DNA of 64,000 nt from Quadrisphaera sp. DSM 44207 (GCF_900101335.1 NZ_FNKA01000001.1:186001-250000), one strand, 5' to 3'. Positions 36,770 through 46,105 are shown, counted from the stretch's first letter. Numbers and translations: made by a program. Notes: generated by a model not told the origin, from the sequence alone.

Positions 36770-37693
36770 TCAGTCGAGGTCGGTCTGGCCGGCGCGGGTG
36801 ACGCGGTACTGGAGGACGGTGACGACCATGAGGATGGCGAGCATCGCCACGCTCAGGGCCGCGGCGTAGCCGAAGTCGAACTGCGCGAAGGCGTTGTCGT
36901 AGATGTAGACCTGCAGCACCCGGCTCGCGTCGACCGGCCCGCCGCCGGTCGTGACCGACACGGTGTCGAAGACCTGGAAGGAGCCGATCACCGAGATGAT
37001 GAGCACCAGGCCGAGGACGGGGCGCAGCAGCGGCAGGGTGATGGAGGAGAACTGGCGCAGCTCCGAGGCGCCGTCGACCCGGGCGGCCTCGTAGACGGTG
37101 GGCGAGATGGCCTGCAGCCCCGCGAAGATCAGCAGGGCCGTGTAGCCCATGTGCCGCCACACGTTGACCAGCGCGATCGTGGGGATCGCCCAGGTGTCGG
37201 TGGTGAAGAAGCCGATCCGCTCCAGCCCGAGCCGCTCGAGGACCTGGTTGCCGATGCCGAGCTGGAAGTCGAGGATCCACAGGAAGATCAAGGCGGCGAC
37301 GACGTTGGAGACGAGGTAGGGGGCCAGCACCATCGCCCGCACCCACGTCGAGCGGGTGAGCCGCTGCATCAGGACGGCGATGACGAGGGCGGCGACCGTC
37401 TGGACGCCGATGTTGAGGACGACGTAGGACAGCGTGACCCTCACGGCGTTCCAGAACACCGGGTCCTGGACCATCCGCTGGTAGTTCTCCAGGCCGATGA
37501 ACCGGCTGGGCGTGAGCACGTCCCAGGAGGTGAAGCTGAGCCAGATGCCGCGCACCAGCGGCCAGAAGTAGAACGCGACCAGCCCGACGGTGGCGGGCAG
37601 GATGAACAGCAGCGCGAGCCCGGTGTCGTCGGGTCGCCTGCGCCTGGCCCGGGCCCGCGCTGCGGGCCCGGCGGCGGTGGTGGGGACAGCCAT
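36770..37693 (-). CDS. Sugar ABC transporter permease (MalF type)
   Basis: 307-residue inner-membrane permease with six helices. It begins [20 protein letters not shown] after a GAGGAG ribosome site; the EAA loop is YEAARVDGASELRQFSSITLP. It forms the heterodimeric channel with the following permease. No ATPase gene is present in the operon; such actinobacterial importers usually share an MsmK/MalK-type ATPase encoded elsewhere. Confidence 0.92.
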   Translation of the reverse strand: MAVPTTAAGPAARARARRRRPDDTGLALLFILPATVGLVAFYFWPLVRGIWLSFTSWDVLTPSRFIGLENYQRMVQDPVFWNAVRVTLSYVVLNIGVQTVAALVIAVLMQRLTRSTWVRAMVLAPYLVSNVVAALIFLWILDFQLGIGNQVLERLGLERIGFFTTDTWAIPTIALVNVWRHMGYTALLIFAGLQAISPTVYEAARVDGASELRQFSSITLPLLRPVLGLVLIISVIGSFQVFDTVSVTTGGGPVDASRVLQVYIYDNAFAQFDFGYAAALSVAMLAILMVVTVLQYRVTRAGQTDLD

Positions 37694-37706
37694 CTCGACT
37701 CCTCGG

Positions 37707-39905
37707 TCACTCGGCGGTGGCGTCCAGCAGGAACAGGTGGTCGGGGTGCAGGGCGGGCGCCTGCAGCCCGGCCAGGGACAGCGCCGCGCCGGGCAGCACG
37801 ACGCCGTCGCCGTCCAGCCACCGCACCGGCGCGCCGTGGACGCCGGGCGGGGAGTCCCCCGGCGGCAGGGGGCGCACCCGGTAGCGGCGCTGCGGGTCCA
37901 GCCCGGGCAGGCGCACGCGCCCGGGCGGGGAGACCTCGCTCGTGGCGGTGGCCACCAGCGCGAACACGGCGCGCGCGGCGTCCGCGGCCACGACGCCGTG
38001 CACCAGCAGGGCGGGGTCGGGGTGGTCCCCGCGCACCACGCGCCCGCTGTGCAGCAGGCCGCGCAGTTCCTTGTACAGCGCGACCCACCGGGCCAGCTCC
38101 GCGCGCTCCTCCTCGGTGGCGGCCAGCAGGTCCCACTCGATGCCGAAGTGGCCGAACAGGGCCGTGCCGGCGCGGAAGGACAGGTCGTGCACCCGGGAGG
38201 TGGTGTGGGAGCGCCCCGCCCCGACGTGGGAGCCGACGAGCTCCGGGGGAAGGAGCAGGCCGGTCCAGCGCTGGATGCCCTGCCGCTCGAGAGCGTCGAT
38301 GCAGTCGGACGCCCAGACCCGGTCGGTGCGCTGCAGGATGCCCAGGTCCACCCGGGCGCCACCGGAGGAGCACGACTCGATCTCCAGGTGCGGGTGGCGG
38401 GCGCGCAGCTCGTCCACCAGCCGGTAGACGGCGAGGGTCTGGGCGTGCACCCCGGGCGCCCCGGTGGGCCAGTGACCGGCCTCGGTGAGGTCGCGGTTGT
38501 GGTCCCACTTGAGGTAGTCGATGCGGTGCTCGGCGACCAGGGCGCTGATCCGCTCCAGGACGTGCTCGTAGGCGCCGGGGTGGCCGAGGTCGAGCACCTG
38601 CTGGTGGCGCACGAGCAGCGGCTGGCGCTCCCCGGGGGCCATCACCCACTCGGGGTGGGCGCGCGCCAGGTCGGAGTCGGGGTTGACCATCTCCGGCTCG
38701 ATCCACAGCCCGAACTGCATGCCCAGGCCGCGCACGTGCTGCACCAGCGGGTGCAGGCCCTGCGGCCAGACGTCCTCGTCCACGTACCAGTCGCCCAGGC
38801 CGGCGCGGTCGTCGCGGCGGTGGCGGAACCAGCCGTCGTCGAGCACGAACCGCTCGGCGCCGACCTGCGCCGCGGCGTCCGCGAGGGCGGTCAGGCGGCC
38901 CAGGTCGTGGTCGAAGTACACCGCCTCCCAGGTGTTGGCGATGACCGGCCGGGGGCTGCGCGGGTGGCCCGGGCGGGCCCGCATCCAGTCGTGGAAGCGG
39001 GCGGAGACCTCGTCCAGACCGTGGCCGCAGGAGCCGTACAGCCATGGGGTCTCGTAGGCCTCTCCCGGCTGCAGGCGCACCTCCCCGGGCAGGAGGAGCT
39101 CGCCGCCGCCGAGCACGGCCTCGCCGGAGGGCAGCCGCTCGGCGTAGGTGCGGTGGTTCCCGCTCCACCCCACGTGCACGCCCCACACCTCGCCGGCGCG
39201 GAAGCCCGCGCCCGGCTCGCAGGCGGCCAGGACGAGGGTCGCGTCGGCGCCGGTGCGGCCGCGGCGGTTGTCGCGCACGCGGGAGCCGATGGTGAAGGCG
39301 GTGCGCTGCGGGGAGCGCTCGCGCCCCCAGCGGCCGGTGAGGTCGAGCAGCTGCGCGGCCTCGGCCGGCACCGGCAGCGCCAGCACCAGCCCGTCGAGGC
39401 GGTAGGGCGCCTGCGGGGCGGTGTTGCGCACCGCGGCGCGCGCCCGCACCAGCCCGCTCGGGGTCAGCTCCACCCGCAGCTCCAGGGCCAGCCCGGCGGC
39501 CGGGTCGGCGGCGCGGACGACGACCAGCCCGCCGCGCCCGTCCTCGCGGCCCACCTCGACCTCCTCCACCGCGAGGTCCGGGGACCAGTCGCTGCCGTCG
39601 GCGCGCGAGCCGCGCAGGCCCGGCAGCCCCATCCAGCCCGAGGCGGCGGCGGGCACCAGGGACACCAGGGCCGGGACGTCGGGCGCGCTCGGCACCGAGG
39701 GGGGCAGCGCGGCCGCGGCCAGCGCCCGCAGGCCCTCGCCGTCCAGCGGCCCGAGGGCGGCGCCCCAGTGGAGGACGGCGGGCAGGGCGGGTCCCCGGCA
39801 GTCCAGCACCAGGCTGACGCCGGCGGCCGAGAGGTGCACGAGGCGCTCGGACGGGTCCGCGTCGGGCACCCGCTCGGGGCCGGTCAGGGGTTGCAGCGCT
39901 GTCAC
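37707..39905 (-). CDS. Alpha-galactosidase, glycoside hydrolase family 36
   Basis: 732-residue cytosolic enzyme (no signal peptide) releasing galactose from melibiose, raffinose or stachyose. An N-terminal beta-sandwich precedes the catalytic barrel with RFVLDDGWFRHRRDDRAGLGD, the nucleophile in YLKWDHNRDL, CSSGGARVDLG and the acid/base in RVWASDCIDALERQ. GTG 39905 follows GGAGAGG and gives VTALQPLTGPER. It is the first gene of the importer operon, 13 bp before the MalF-type permease gene, and is divergent from a ROK regulator. Confidence 0.92.
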   Translation of the reverse strand: MTALQPLTGPERVPDADPSERLVHLSAAGVSLVLDCRGPALPAVLHWGAALGPLDGEGLRALAAAALPPSVPSAPDVPALVSLVPAAASGWMGLPGLRGSRADGSDWSPDLAVEEVEVGREDGRGGLVVVRAADPAAGLALELRVELTPSGLVRARAAVRNTAPQAPYRLDGLVLALPVPAEAAQLLDLTGRWGRERSPQRTAFTIGSRVRDNRRGRTGADATLVLAACEPGAGFRAGEVWGVHVGWSGNHRTYAERLPSGEAVLGGGELLLPGEVRLQPGEAYETPWLYGSCGHGLDEVSARFHDWMRARPGHPRSPRPVIANTWEAVYFDHDLGRLTALADAAAQVGAERFVLDDGWFRHRRDDRAGLGDWYVDEDVWPQGLHPLVQHVRGLGMQFGLWIEPEMVNPDSDLARAHPEWVMAPGERQPLLVRHQQVLDLGHPGAYEHVLERISALVAEHRIDYLKWDHNRDLTEAGHWPTGAPGVHAQTLAVYRLVDELRARHPHLEIESCSSGGARVDLGILQRTDRVWASDCIDALERQGIQRWTGLLLPPELVGSHVGAGRSHTTSRVHDLSFRAGTALFGHFGIEWDLLAATEEERAELARWVALYKELRGLLHSGRVVRGDHPDPALLVHGVVAADAARAVFALVATATSEVSPPGRVRLPGLDPQRRYRVRPLPPGDSPPGVHGAPVRWLDGDGVVLPGAALSLAGLQAPALHPDHLFLLDATAE

Positions 39906-39969
39906 GTCGGGACCTCTCCGTCGTCCGCGAGGGTCGACGCGATCCGCCGGACGCCCTCGTCCTGGGCCG

Positions 39970-39990
39970 TAACTTTTGCAGTACAAGTAA
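39970..39990. promoter_or_regulatory. Candidate ROK operator upstream of the alpha-galactosidase gene
   Basis: An AT-rich imperfect palindrome, taacttttgcagtacaagta plus one base, stands out in very GC-rich DNA; about 15 of 21 positions are symmetric (ACTT...AAGT half-sites). It lies 65 bp upstream of the alpha-galactosidase GTG in the divergent promoter region. A weaker ACTTTGTT half-site lies at about 40083-40090, near the regulator's own promoter. Confidence 0.5.
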
Positions 39991-40119
39991 GTGGCGTCAA
40001 GGGGTCGGGTCTGCTCGAGTCCTGGCGCCGATGCACGGTCCCATCGTCGATGGAGAGCTAGTGCTCGGGCCCTCGAGGACCTACTTTGTTCTCGTGCGCA
40101 AGGATGCGCGGGCGGGGGC

Positions 40120-40125
40120 TAGGGT
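40120..40125 (+). promoter_or_regulatory. Leaderless -10 box (TAGGGT) for the ROK regulator
   Basis: TAGGGT sits exactly at -12 to -7 of the GTG at 40132, so the transcript probably starts on the start codon. No ribosome site is seen. Confidence 0.6.
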
Positions 40126-40131
40126 CCGGCC

Positions 40132-41301
40132 GTGACCACGGCCTGGGCGGAGCGCCCGCAGTCCTCCCGCGCCGTCGCCGTGGAGGTGCTGCGGCACGGC
40201 CCGCTCTCGCGCGTGGAGCTGGCGCGCCGGCTGGCGCTCTCGCAGGGCACGCTGACCCGCCTGACGCGCCCGCTGCTCGACGAGGGCCTGCTCGTCGAGG
40301 CGCCGGACGCCGCCCGCGCAGGGGCCGAGAGCCCCGAGGAGCCCCGGCTGGGCCGTCCCGCGCAGCCGCTGGCCATCGCCGCGGACGCCCACCACTTCGT
40401 CGGCGTGAAGCTGACCGGCTCCAGCGCTCACGCGGTGCTGACCGACCTCGGCGCCGACGTGCTCGCCGGCGCCGTCGCCCCCCTGCCCAGCACCGAGCCG
40501 GCCGCGGTCGTCGACGCGGTGGCCGCCCTCGTCGGCGAGCTGGTCGGCGGCGGCCGCCGGCCGACCGCGCTCGGCGTCAGCGTGGGCGGGCACGCCGCGG
40601 ACCACCGGCGCGTGACGAGCGCCCCGTTCCTGCACTGGTCCGACGTCTCGCTCGCCGAGCTGCTCGAGGACAGGACGGGCCTGCCCACGACGGTGGAGAA
40701 CGACGTCCTCGCCCTGACGGAGGCCGAGCACTGGTTCGGCGCCGCGCGCGGCTGCACCCGGTTCGCGCTGGTGACGATCGGCGCGGGGGTCGGCTACGGC
40801 CACGTCGTGCACGACCGGCTCGTCTCCTCCCCCGACGCCGGGTTCGGCCTGGTCGGCCACTGGCCGCTGGAGGTGCCCTCCTCGCCGTGCCCGCGCGGGC
40901 ACCGCGGGTGCGCCGCGAGCGTGCTGACCATCCCGGCGATCACCGAGGCGGCGTCCGCGGCGGTGGGCCGGCCGCTGGCGTTCGACGAGGTCGTCGACCT
41001 GGCGCTGGCCGGCGACCCCGGGGCCGGGCGGGTGGTCGCGGACGCCGCGCGCGGCACGGGCCGCCTGCTGGCCGCCGTCGCCAACCTGACCATGCCGGAG
41101 AAGATCGTCCTCACCGGCGACGGCGTGCGCCTGGCGCTGGAGCTCGCCCCGCAGGTGCGCGCCGGCCTGGACGCCGACCGCGACCCCCGGGCGGCGCCGG
41201 TCGCGCTGGACGTGCAGGACTTCGACTTCGCGGAGTGGGCGCGCGGCGCGGCGGTGGTCGCGCTGCAGCGCTTCGTGCGCGGCCGGCCGGCGCCGAGGTG
41301 A
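40132..41301 (+). CDS. ROK family transcriptional regulator
   Basis: 389-residue sugar-sensing repressor with an N-terminal winged helix (VEVLRHGPLSRVELARRLALSQGTLTRLTRPLLDEGLL shortened to its core) and a ROK sugar-kinase-like domain (GVKLTGSSAHAVLTDLGADV, TTVENDVLALTEAEHWFG, ALVTIGAGVGYG). The ROK zinc motif is partly lost: CPRGHRGC is kept but the leading GHxxxC spacing is altered. Its position divergent from the alpha-galactosidase/importer operon makes it the likely local regulator. Confidence 0.9.
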   Translation: MTTAWAERPQSSRAVAVEVLRHGPLSRVELARRLALSQGTLTRLTRPLLDEGLLVEAPDAARAGAESPEEPRLGRPAQPLAIAADAHHFVGVKLTGSSAHAVLTDLGADVLAGAVAPLPSTEPAAVVDAVAALVGELVGGGRRPTALGVSVGGHAADHRRVTSAPFLHWSDVSLAELLEDRTGLPTTVENDVLALTEAEHWFGAARGCTRFALVTIGAGVGYGHVVHDRLVSSPDAGFGLVGHWPLEVPSSPCPRGHRGCAASVLTIPAITEAASAAVGRPLAFDEVVDLALAGDPGAGRVVADAARGTGRLLAAVANLTMPEKIVLTGDGVRLALELAPQVRAGLDADRDPRAAPVALDVQDFDFAEWARGAAVVALQRFVRGRPAPR

Positions 41302-41357
41302 CGCCCAGGTGACGCCCAGCCCCGCCCGCCGGCCGGGGCGTGCCAGGATCGACGGCC

Positions 41358-42611
41358 GTGCCCCGCCGACCACGCTCCGCCGCGGGCGCACCGGCCATGC
41401 CCCGCGAGGTGCGCGTCCTCGCCGTCGTCGCCTTCGTGGTCGCCCTCGGCTTCGGCATCGTCGCCCCCGCCATCCCGCTGTTCGCCCGCTCCTACGGCGT
41501 GGGGACGACGGCGGTCGGGCTGGCGGTCAGCGCCTTCGCCTTCTTCCGGTTCGTCTCCGCGTTCGCGGGCGGGTCGCTGGTCGAGCGCTTCGGCGAGCGC
41601 ACCGTGCTCGCCGCGGGCCTGCTCGTCGTCGCGGTCACCACCGGCGCGGCCGGGCTGGCGACGTCCTTCCCGCTGTTCCTGGCGCTGCGCGCGGCGGGCG
41701 GCCTGGGCAGCGCGATGTTCACCGTCTCGGCGCTGTCGCTGCTGCTGCGGGTCGCCCCGGCCACGCACCGCGGCCGCGCCTCCGCGACCTACCAGGGCGG
41801 CTTCATCCTCGGCGGCATCGCCGGCCCGGCCGCGGGCGGCTTCCTCACGGAGGCCTCCCCGCGGCTGCCCTTCCTCGTCTACGCGGTGACGCTGCTGGTC
41901 GCGGGCGCGGTCGCGCTGGTGCGGCTGCGCGCGGTGCCGCCACCCGCCGGGGCGGCCGCGCCCGGCTCCCCCGACCCGGCCAGCTCCCCGGCGGCCGGCC
42001 CCGCCGCGGACGCCGCCGCCACGGGGCTGGCCGCCGCGCTGCGCTCCCGCGCGTACCTGGCGGCGCTGGTGGCCAACCTCGGCGTCGGCTGGGTGCTGTT
42101 CGGGGTGCGCAACTCCCTGGTGCCGCTGTACGCGGTCGAGGAGCTCGGCCGCACCGCCGCCTGGGCCGGGGCCGGCCTGCTCGCCGGGTCGGTGGCGCAG
42201 GCGCTCGGGCTGCTGCGCGCCGGCCGCCTCGTCGACACCTGGGGACGGCGCCCCTCGCTCGTCCTCGGCGCCGCGCTCGCGACCGCCTCCCTCGCCGTCC
42301 TCGTGCTGCCCCCGGCGACGTGGGCGTTCCTCGGCTCGATGGCGGCGTTCGGGCTGGCGGCGTCCCTGCTCGCGAGCGCGCCGGCGTCCATCGTGGGGGA
42401 CGTGGACCCGGCCCGCGGCGGGCGCACCGTCGCGGTGTTCCAGATGGCCGCGGACGCCGGGGCGATCGCCGGGCCGCTCGTGGCCGGGTGGCTCGCCGAC
42501 GCCGTCTCCTACCAGGCGGCCTTCGCCGCCAGCACCGGCGTGCTGGCGCTCGGCCTGCTCGCGGCCCTGGCGGTGCCCCGCGGCGTCCCGTCGCGACCGG
42601 CGGTCGGGTGA
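41358..42611 (+). CDS. MFS transporter
   Basis: 417-residue major facilitator with about 12 membrane helices. VLAVVAFVVALGFGIVAPAIPLF is helix 1, VERFGERTVLAAGLLVVAV the loop 2-3 signature, and RAGRLVDTWGRRPSLVLGAAL the equivalent loop in the second half. It resembles MdtG/arabinose-efflux-type exporters; substrate unknown. GTG 41358 is preferred over GTG 41340 because a weak CAGGAT -10 box ends just upstream. The stop is only 4 bp from the convergent cupredoxin gene's end. Confidence 0.85.
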   Translation: MPRRPRSAAGAPAMPREVRVLAVVAFVVALGFGIVAPAIPLFARSYGVGTTAVGLAVSAFAFFRFVSAFAGGSLVERFGERTVLAAGLLVVAVTTGAAGLATSFPLFLALRAAGGLGSAMFTVSALSLLLRVAPATHRGRASATYQGGFILGGIAGPAAGGFLTEASPRLPFLVYAVTLLVAGAVALVRLRAVPPPAGAAAPGSPDPASSPAAGPAADAAATGLAAALRSRAYLAALVANLGVGWVLFGVRNSLVPLYAVEELGRTAAWAGAGLLAGSVAQALGLLRAGRLVDTWGRRPSLVLGAALATASLAVLVLPPATWAFLGSMAAFGLAASLLASAPASIVGDVDPARGGRTVAVFQMAADAGAIAGPLVAGWLADAVSYQAAFAASTGVLALGLLAALAVPRGVPSRPAVG

Positions 42612-42615
42612 GCGC

Positions 42616-43128
42616 TCAGGTGACCGTCACGGAACCCACCATGCTCGGGTGCGGGTCGCACACGAACGTGTACTCCCCCGGCCGCAGCGTCACGTCCCAC
42701 GTGACCTCAGTGGTCTCCCGCACGCTGGTCGTCTCGTCCACGCCCGGGCCGGTGAGGTGGAAGTTGTGCGTCCTCGACGGGTCGGTGACCCGGACCTGGT
42801 AGTCGCCGGCCGGCAGGGACGTCACGGGCTCGCCCGAGCCGTCCAGCAGCGTGATCGTGTACGCCTCCGGGTCCCCCTCCTCCCCGACCACGCCGGTGAG
42901 CACCGAGGCGCCCGCACCGGCCGCCGGCGCCTGCGACGAGGACGTCCCCGAGGAGGACGCCGAGGTCTGCTCGGGGGTCTGCTCGGGGGTCTGCGCAGCG
43001 GTCTGCTCGGGGGTCTGCGCGGGGGCCTCGGCCGACGCGGTGCTCGTCGGGGCCGGTTCTTCCCCGGCGCACGCGGTGCTCAGGCAGACCAGGGCGGCGA
43101 CGGCGGCCACGGCGGCGGGGGTCCTCAT
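42616..43128 (-). CDS. Cupredoxin-domain lipoprotein
   Basis: 170-residue exported protein. A signal peptide ends in a lipobox (CLSTAC), followed by a Thr/Glu/Gln/Ser linker with QTPEQT repeats (about 37-70) and a plastocyanin-like domain. Type-1 copper ligands are readable: His in RTHNFHLTGPG and Cys, His, Met in TFVCDPHPSM. Likely an electron carrier or copper-binding lipoprotein at the outer face of the membrane. It is separated by 79 bp from the upstream oxidoreductase gene on the same strand. Confidence 0.83.
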   Translation of the reverse strand: MRTPAAVAAVAALVCLSTACAGEEPAPTSTASAEAPAQTPEQTAAQTPEQTPEQTSASSSGTSSSQAPAAGAGASVLTGVVGEEGDPEAYTITLLDGSGEPVTSLPAGDYQVRVTDPSRTHNFHLTGPGVDETTSVRETTEVTWDVTLRPGEYTFVCDPHPSMVGSVTVT

Positions 43129-43207
43129 GCGGCGTCCTTCCGGCGGGGGTGTCCAGCGGAGTCTGGGCCCGCGCGGGTCCTCCCGCCAGGGGGCGGCCCT
43201 CGCGTGC

Positions 43208-44269
43208 TCAGCCCCGCGCCTGCTGGGCGTCCTGCCCGCCCTGCGCGGTCTCCGCGCCCTGCCCGTCCTGGCCGTCCTGATCGCTCGGCAGGGTCAGCAC
43301 GACCTTGCCGGTGGCGCGGGTCTGCGCCCACCGGTGCGCCTCCGCGACCTGCGCGAGGGGGAAGGCGCGGTCCACCGGCACGCGCAGCCGCCCGCCGTCG
43401 ACGAGCGCGACCAGGCGGGTGAGGTCCTGCGAGCGCGCCTGCGTCCTGACCGTCGCGAAGCGCGCGCCGCTGCCGCCGCCGCGCCGCGCGATGCGCCGCC
43501 CGGGGCGCCGCAGGAGGTCCAGGCCCGCCGAGCGCGCGGCGTCCAGCGACAGCGGCTTGGTGGAGACCAGCACGCCGCCGTCCCGCAGCGAGCCGCGTAC
43601 GGCGCCGAAGCGGAGCACGGCGGGGGTGTCGACGACGACGTCCCAGCGCTCGCCACCGGCGAACGGGTCCTCGCGGTGCCGGTCGAGCACCTCGTCGGCG
43701 CCCAGGCCGGTGACGAAGGGGACGGCGGCGGTGCTGGTCAGAGCGGTCACGTGCGCGCCGGCGAGCTTCGCGAGCAGCACCGCGAAGGCCCCGATCCCTC
43801 CGGAGGCGCCGACGACGAGGACGCGGGCGCCCGGGCGCGCGTCCAGCGCCGCCCGCCCGTGCAGGGCCTGCAGCGCGGTCAGGCCGGCCAGCGGCAGCGC
43901 GCCGGCGACCTCCAGGGACACCCACGCCGGCGCCCGCGCGGCGCGGCCCTGGCGCAGCAGGACCCGCTCGGCGTGGGCGCCGCCGCCGTGCCCGAGCAGC
44001 GAGACCACCCGATCCCCCGGCGCGAAGGCGGTCACGGCCGGCCCGCACCGCAGCACCTCCCCGGCGACGTCGAAGCCGAGGACCAGGGGCAGGCGGCCCG
44101 CGGTGGCGATGCGCGGCTCCCCGCGCCGCAGCAGCAGGTCGGTGCCGTTGATGCTGGACGCCGCGACCTGCACGAGCAGCTCGTCGCCGACCGGCTCGCG
44201 CGGGTCGGGGACCTCCTCGACGACGATGCCGGAGGGGTCTCCGAGGGAGTGCAGGCGGGCGGCGAGCAC
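43208..44269 (-). CDS. MDR-superfamily NAD(P)-dependent alcohol dehydrogenase / quinone oxidoreductase-like
   Basis: 353-residue medium-chain reductase. GroES-like N-terminal domain (VAASSINGTDLLLRRGEP, LVLGFDVAGEVLRCG) and Rossmann domain with RVLVVGASGGIGAFAVLLAKLAGAHV. The catalytic-zinc cysteine of classical ADHs is absent, so it belongs to the zinc-independent quinone reductase-like group. The C-terminal tail is a Gln/Asp/Gly repeat (DQDGQDGQGAETAQGGQDAQ). It follows the exporter permease gene by 31 bp and is probably co-transcribed. Confidence 0.87.
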   Translation of the reverse strand: MLAARLHSLGDPSGIVVEEVPDPREPVGDELLVQVAASSINGTDLLLRRGEPRIATAGRLPLVLGFDVAGEVLRCGPAVTAFAPGDRVVSLLGHGGGAHAERVLLRQGRAARAPAWVSLEVAGALPLAGLTALQALHGRAALDARPGARVLVVGASGGIGAFAVLLAKLAGAHVTALTSTAAVPFVTGLGADEVLDRHREDPFAGGERWDVVVDTPAVLRFGAVRGSLRDGGVLVSTKPLSLDAARSAGLDLLRRPGRRIARRGGGSGARFATVRTQARSQDLTRLVALVDGGRLRVPVDRAFPLAQVAEAHRWAQTRATGKVVLTLPSDQDGQDGQGAETAQGGQDAQQARG

Positions 44270-44300
44270 GGGCGGTCCTTCCGGCGGGCGTGCGGAGCGG

Positions 44301-45143
44301 TCAGAGGCGCTGGTAGCGGCGGATCGCCAGGGGCGCGAACACGGCCACCACCACGACGCTGGCGAGCGCGGCCCAGGCGAGGTCGGGCATGAGCTCGAAG
44401 GGCTCGCCGAGGGCGAGCGCGCGCACCGCGCCGGTGACGAGGCTGATGGGGTTGACCTGCACGAACGCCTGCAGCCACCCCGGCATGGTCTCCACCGGCA
44501 CGAAGATCGAGGAGGCGAAGACGAGGGGGAAGACGAGCGGGAAGGACGCGGCCTGCACCGCCTCCGGCGTGCGCAGCGCCAGGCCCAGAAAGGCGCCGAC
44601 CCAGGAGAAGGCGAACCCCCACAGCAGCAGCACGAGCACCGCGAGGACGGCGCCGAGGACGCCGTTGGTGAACTCGAAGCCGACGAGGTACCCGACGGCG
44701 ACCATCACGGCGACCACGCCGGCGTTGCGCACGAGGTCGGCGCACACCCGCCCGGCGAGCACCGCACCGCGCGTGATCGGCATGGACTTCAGGCGGTCGA
44801 TGACGCCCTTGGAGGCGTCCTCGGACAGCCCGACGCCCGTCTGGACGGCGCCGATGGTGATCGTCTGCACGAAGATGCCGGTGAGCAGGAAGTCCACGTA
44901 GTCCACCGGGCCGGGCCCGGCGATCGCGCCGCCGAAGACGTACCGGAACAGCAGGATGAAGATCACCGGCTGCACGAGCGCGAAGACCAGCAGCTGCGGC
45001 TGGCGCGCGGACGTGCGCAGGTTGCGCCGCGTCATGGCCCAGGTGTCGCGCAGCGCCCAGAGCGACCCGGAGCCGCGGACCTCCCCGGCCGGCGCCTGCA
45101 GCGACGCGCTGGCGGGCTCGTGCCGCGGTGTGGTCGCGGTCAT
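44301..45143 (-). CDS. ABC-2 type transporter permease (DrrB-like)
   Basis: 280-residue membrane subunit with six helices: RNLRTSARQPQLLVFALVQP then ILLFRYVFGGAI, the conserved DASKGVIDRLKSMPITRGAVL cytoplasmic loop, and FVPVETMPGWLQAFVQVNPIS. Pairs with the upstream ATPase (ATGA overlap) as a daunorubicin-resistance-type exporter; substrate unknown. Confidence 0.9.
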   Translation of the reverse strand: MTATTPRHEPASASLQAPAGEVRGSGSLWALRDTWAMTRRNLRTSARQPQLLVFALVQPVIFILLFRYVFGGAIAGPGPVDYVDFLLTGIFVQTITIGAVQTGVGLSEDASKGVIDRLKSMPITRGAVLAGRVCADLVRNAGVVAVMVAVGYLVGFEFTNGVLGAVLAVLVLLLWGFAFSWVGAFLGLALRTPEAVQAASFPLVFPLVFASSIFVPVETMPGWLQAFVQVNPISLVTGAVRALALGEPFELMPDLAWAALASVVVVAVFAPLAIRRYQRL

Positions 45144-46105
45144 CGCGCGGCCACCTCCTCCTGCGCCCGGCCGGTCAGGGAGAGGAAGACGTCGTCCAGC
45201 GTGGGACGGCGCAGCCCGACCTCGACCACGGCGACGCCGGCGCCGTTCAGCGCCGCGGCCGCCCGGACGACGAAGGGCCCGCCGTCCGGGGCCGGCAGCG
45301 TCAGGGAGCCCTCGTCGTCGGTGCTGATCTCGTCGGGCGGCACGAGCGCCGCGAGCGCACGCCGCGCCCGGGCGGCGTCCTCGCGCGCGACGCGGACCTC
45401 CAGCACCTGGCCGCCGACGCGGGTCTTCAGGTCGTCCGAGGTGCCCTCGGCGATCACCCGGCCGTGGTCGACGACGGCGATCCGGTCGGCGAGGCGGTCC
45501 GCCTCCTCCAGGTACTGCGTGGTCAGCAGCAGCGTCGTGCCGCCGCGCACGAGGTCCTCGATCACGTCCCACAGCGCGAGGCGGCTGCGCGGGTCCAGGC
45601 CCGTCGTCGGCTCGTCGAGGAAGAGCACCGCGGGCTCGTGCACGAGGCTGGCCGCCAGGTCCAGGCGCCGGCGCATGCCGCCGGAGTACCCGCGCACGAC
45701 GCGGTCGGCCGCGTCGACGAGGTCGAAGCGCTCCAGCAGCGCGTCGGCGCGCGCCGCGGCCCTGCGGCGCAGCCGGTACAGCTGGCCGAACAGGAGCAGG
45801 TTCTCCCGCCCCGTCAGGTTCTCGTCGAGCGCGGCGTACTGGCCGGCCAGGCCGATGCGCTGGCGCACGCGGCGAGGGTCGGCGACGACGTCGGTGCCGA
45901 GCACCTGCGCGCGCCCGGAGTCCGGGCGCAGCAGCGTGGTCAGCACCCGCACCGACGTGGTCTTGCCCGCGCCGTTCGGGCCCAGCAGCCCGAGCACCGT
46001 GCCCGGGGCGACGGCGAAGGACACCCCGTCCAGGGCGCGCGTGCGACCGAAGCTGACCACCACGTCCTCGACGAGGACCGCCGCGTCCGCTCTACCCACC
46101 ATCAT
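45140..46105 (-). CDS. ABC transporter ATP-binding protein (DrrA-like)
   Basis: 321-residue exporter ATPase. Walker A GPNGAGKTTSVRV, Q-loop region IGLAGQYAALDENLTGRENL, signature YSGGMRRRLDLAASL, Walker B VLFLDEPTTGLDPRS and H-loop LLLTTQYLEEAD are intact, with the DrrA C-terminal domain ending RRPTLDDVFLSLTGR. Start at the first of two ATGs (46105); 46102 is equally possible. It is the first gene of the operon ATPase-permease-oxidoreductase and is divergent from a TetR gene. Confidence 0.92.
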   Translation of the reverse strand: MMVGRADAAVLVEDVVVSFGRTRALDGVSFAVAPGTVLGLLGPNGAGKTTSVRVLTTLLRPDSGRAQVLGTDVVADPRRVRQRIGLAGQYAALDENLTGRENLLLFGQLYRLRRRAAARADALLERFDLVDAADRVVRGYSGGMRRRLDLAASLVHEPAVLFLDEPTTGLDPRSRLALWDVIEDLVRGGTTLLLTTQYLEEADRLADRIAVVDHGRVIAEGTSDDLKTRVGGQVLEVRVAREDAARARRALAALVPPDEISTDDEGSLTLPAPDGGPFVVRAAAALNGAGVAVVEVGLRRPTLDDVFLSLTGRAQEEVAAR

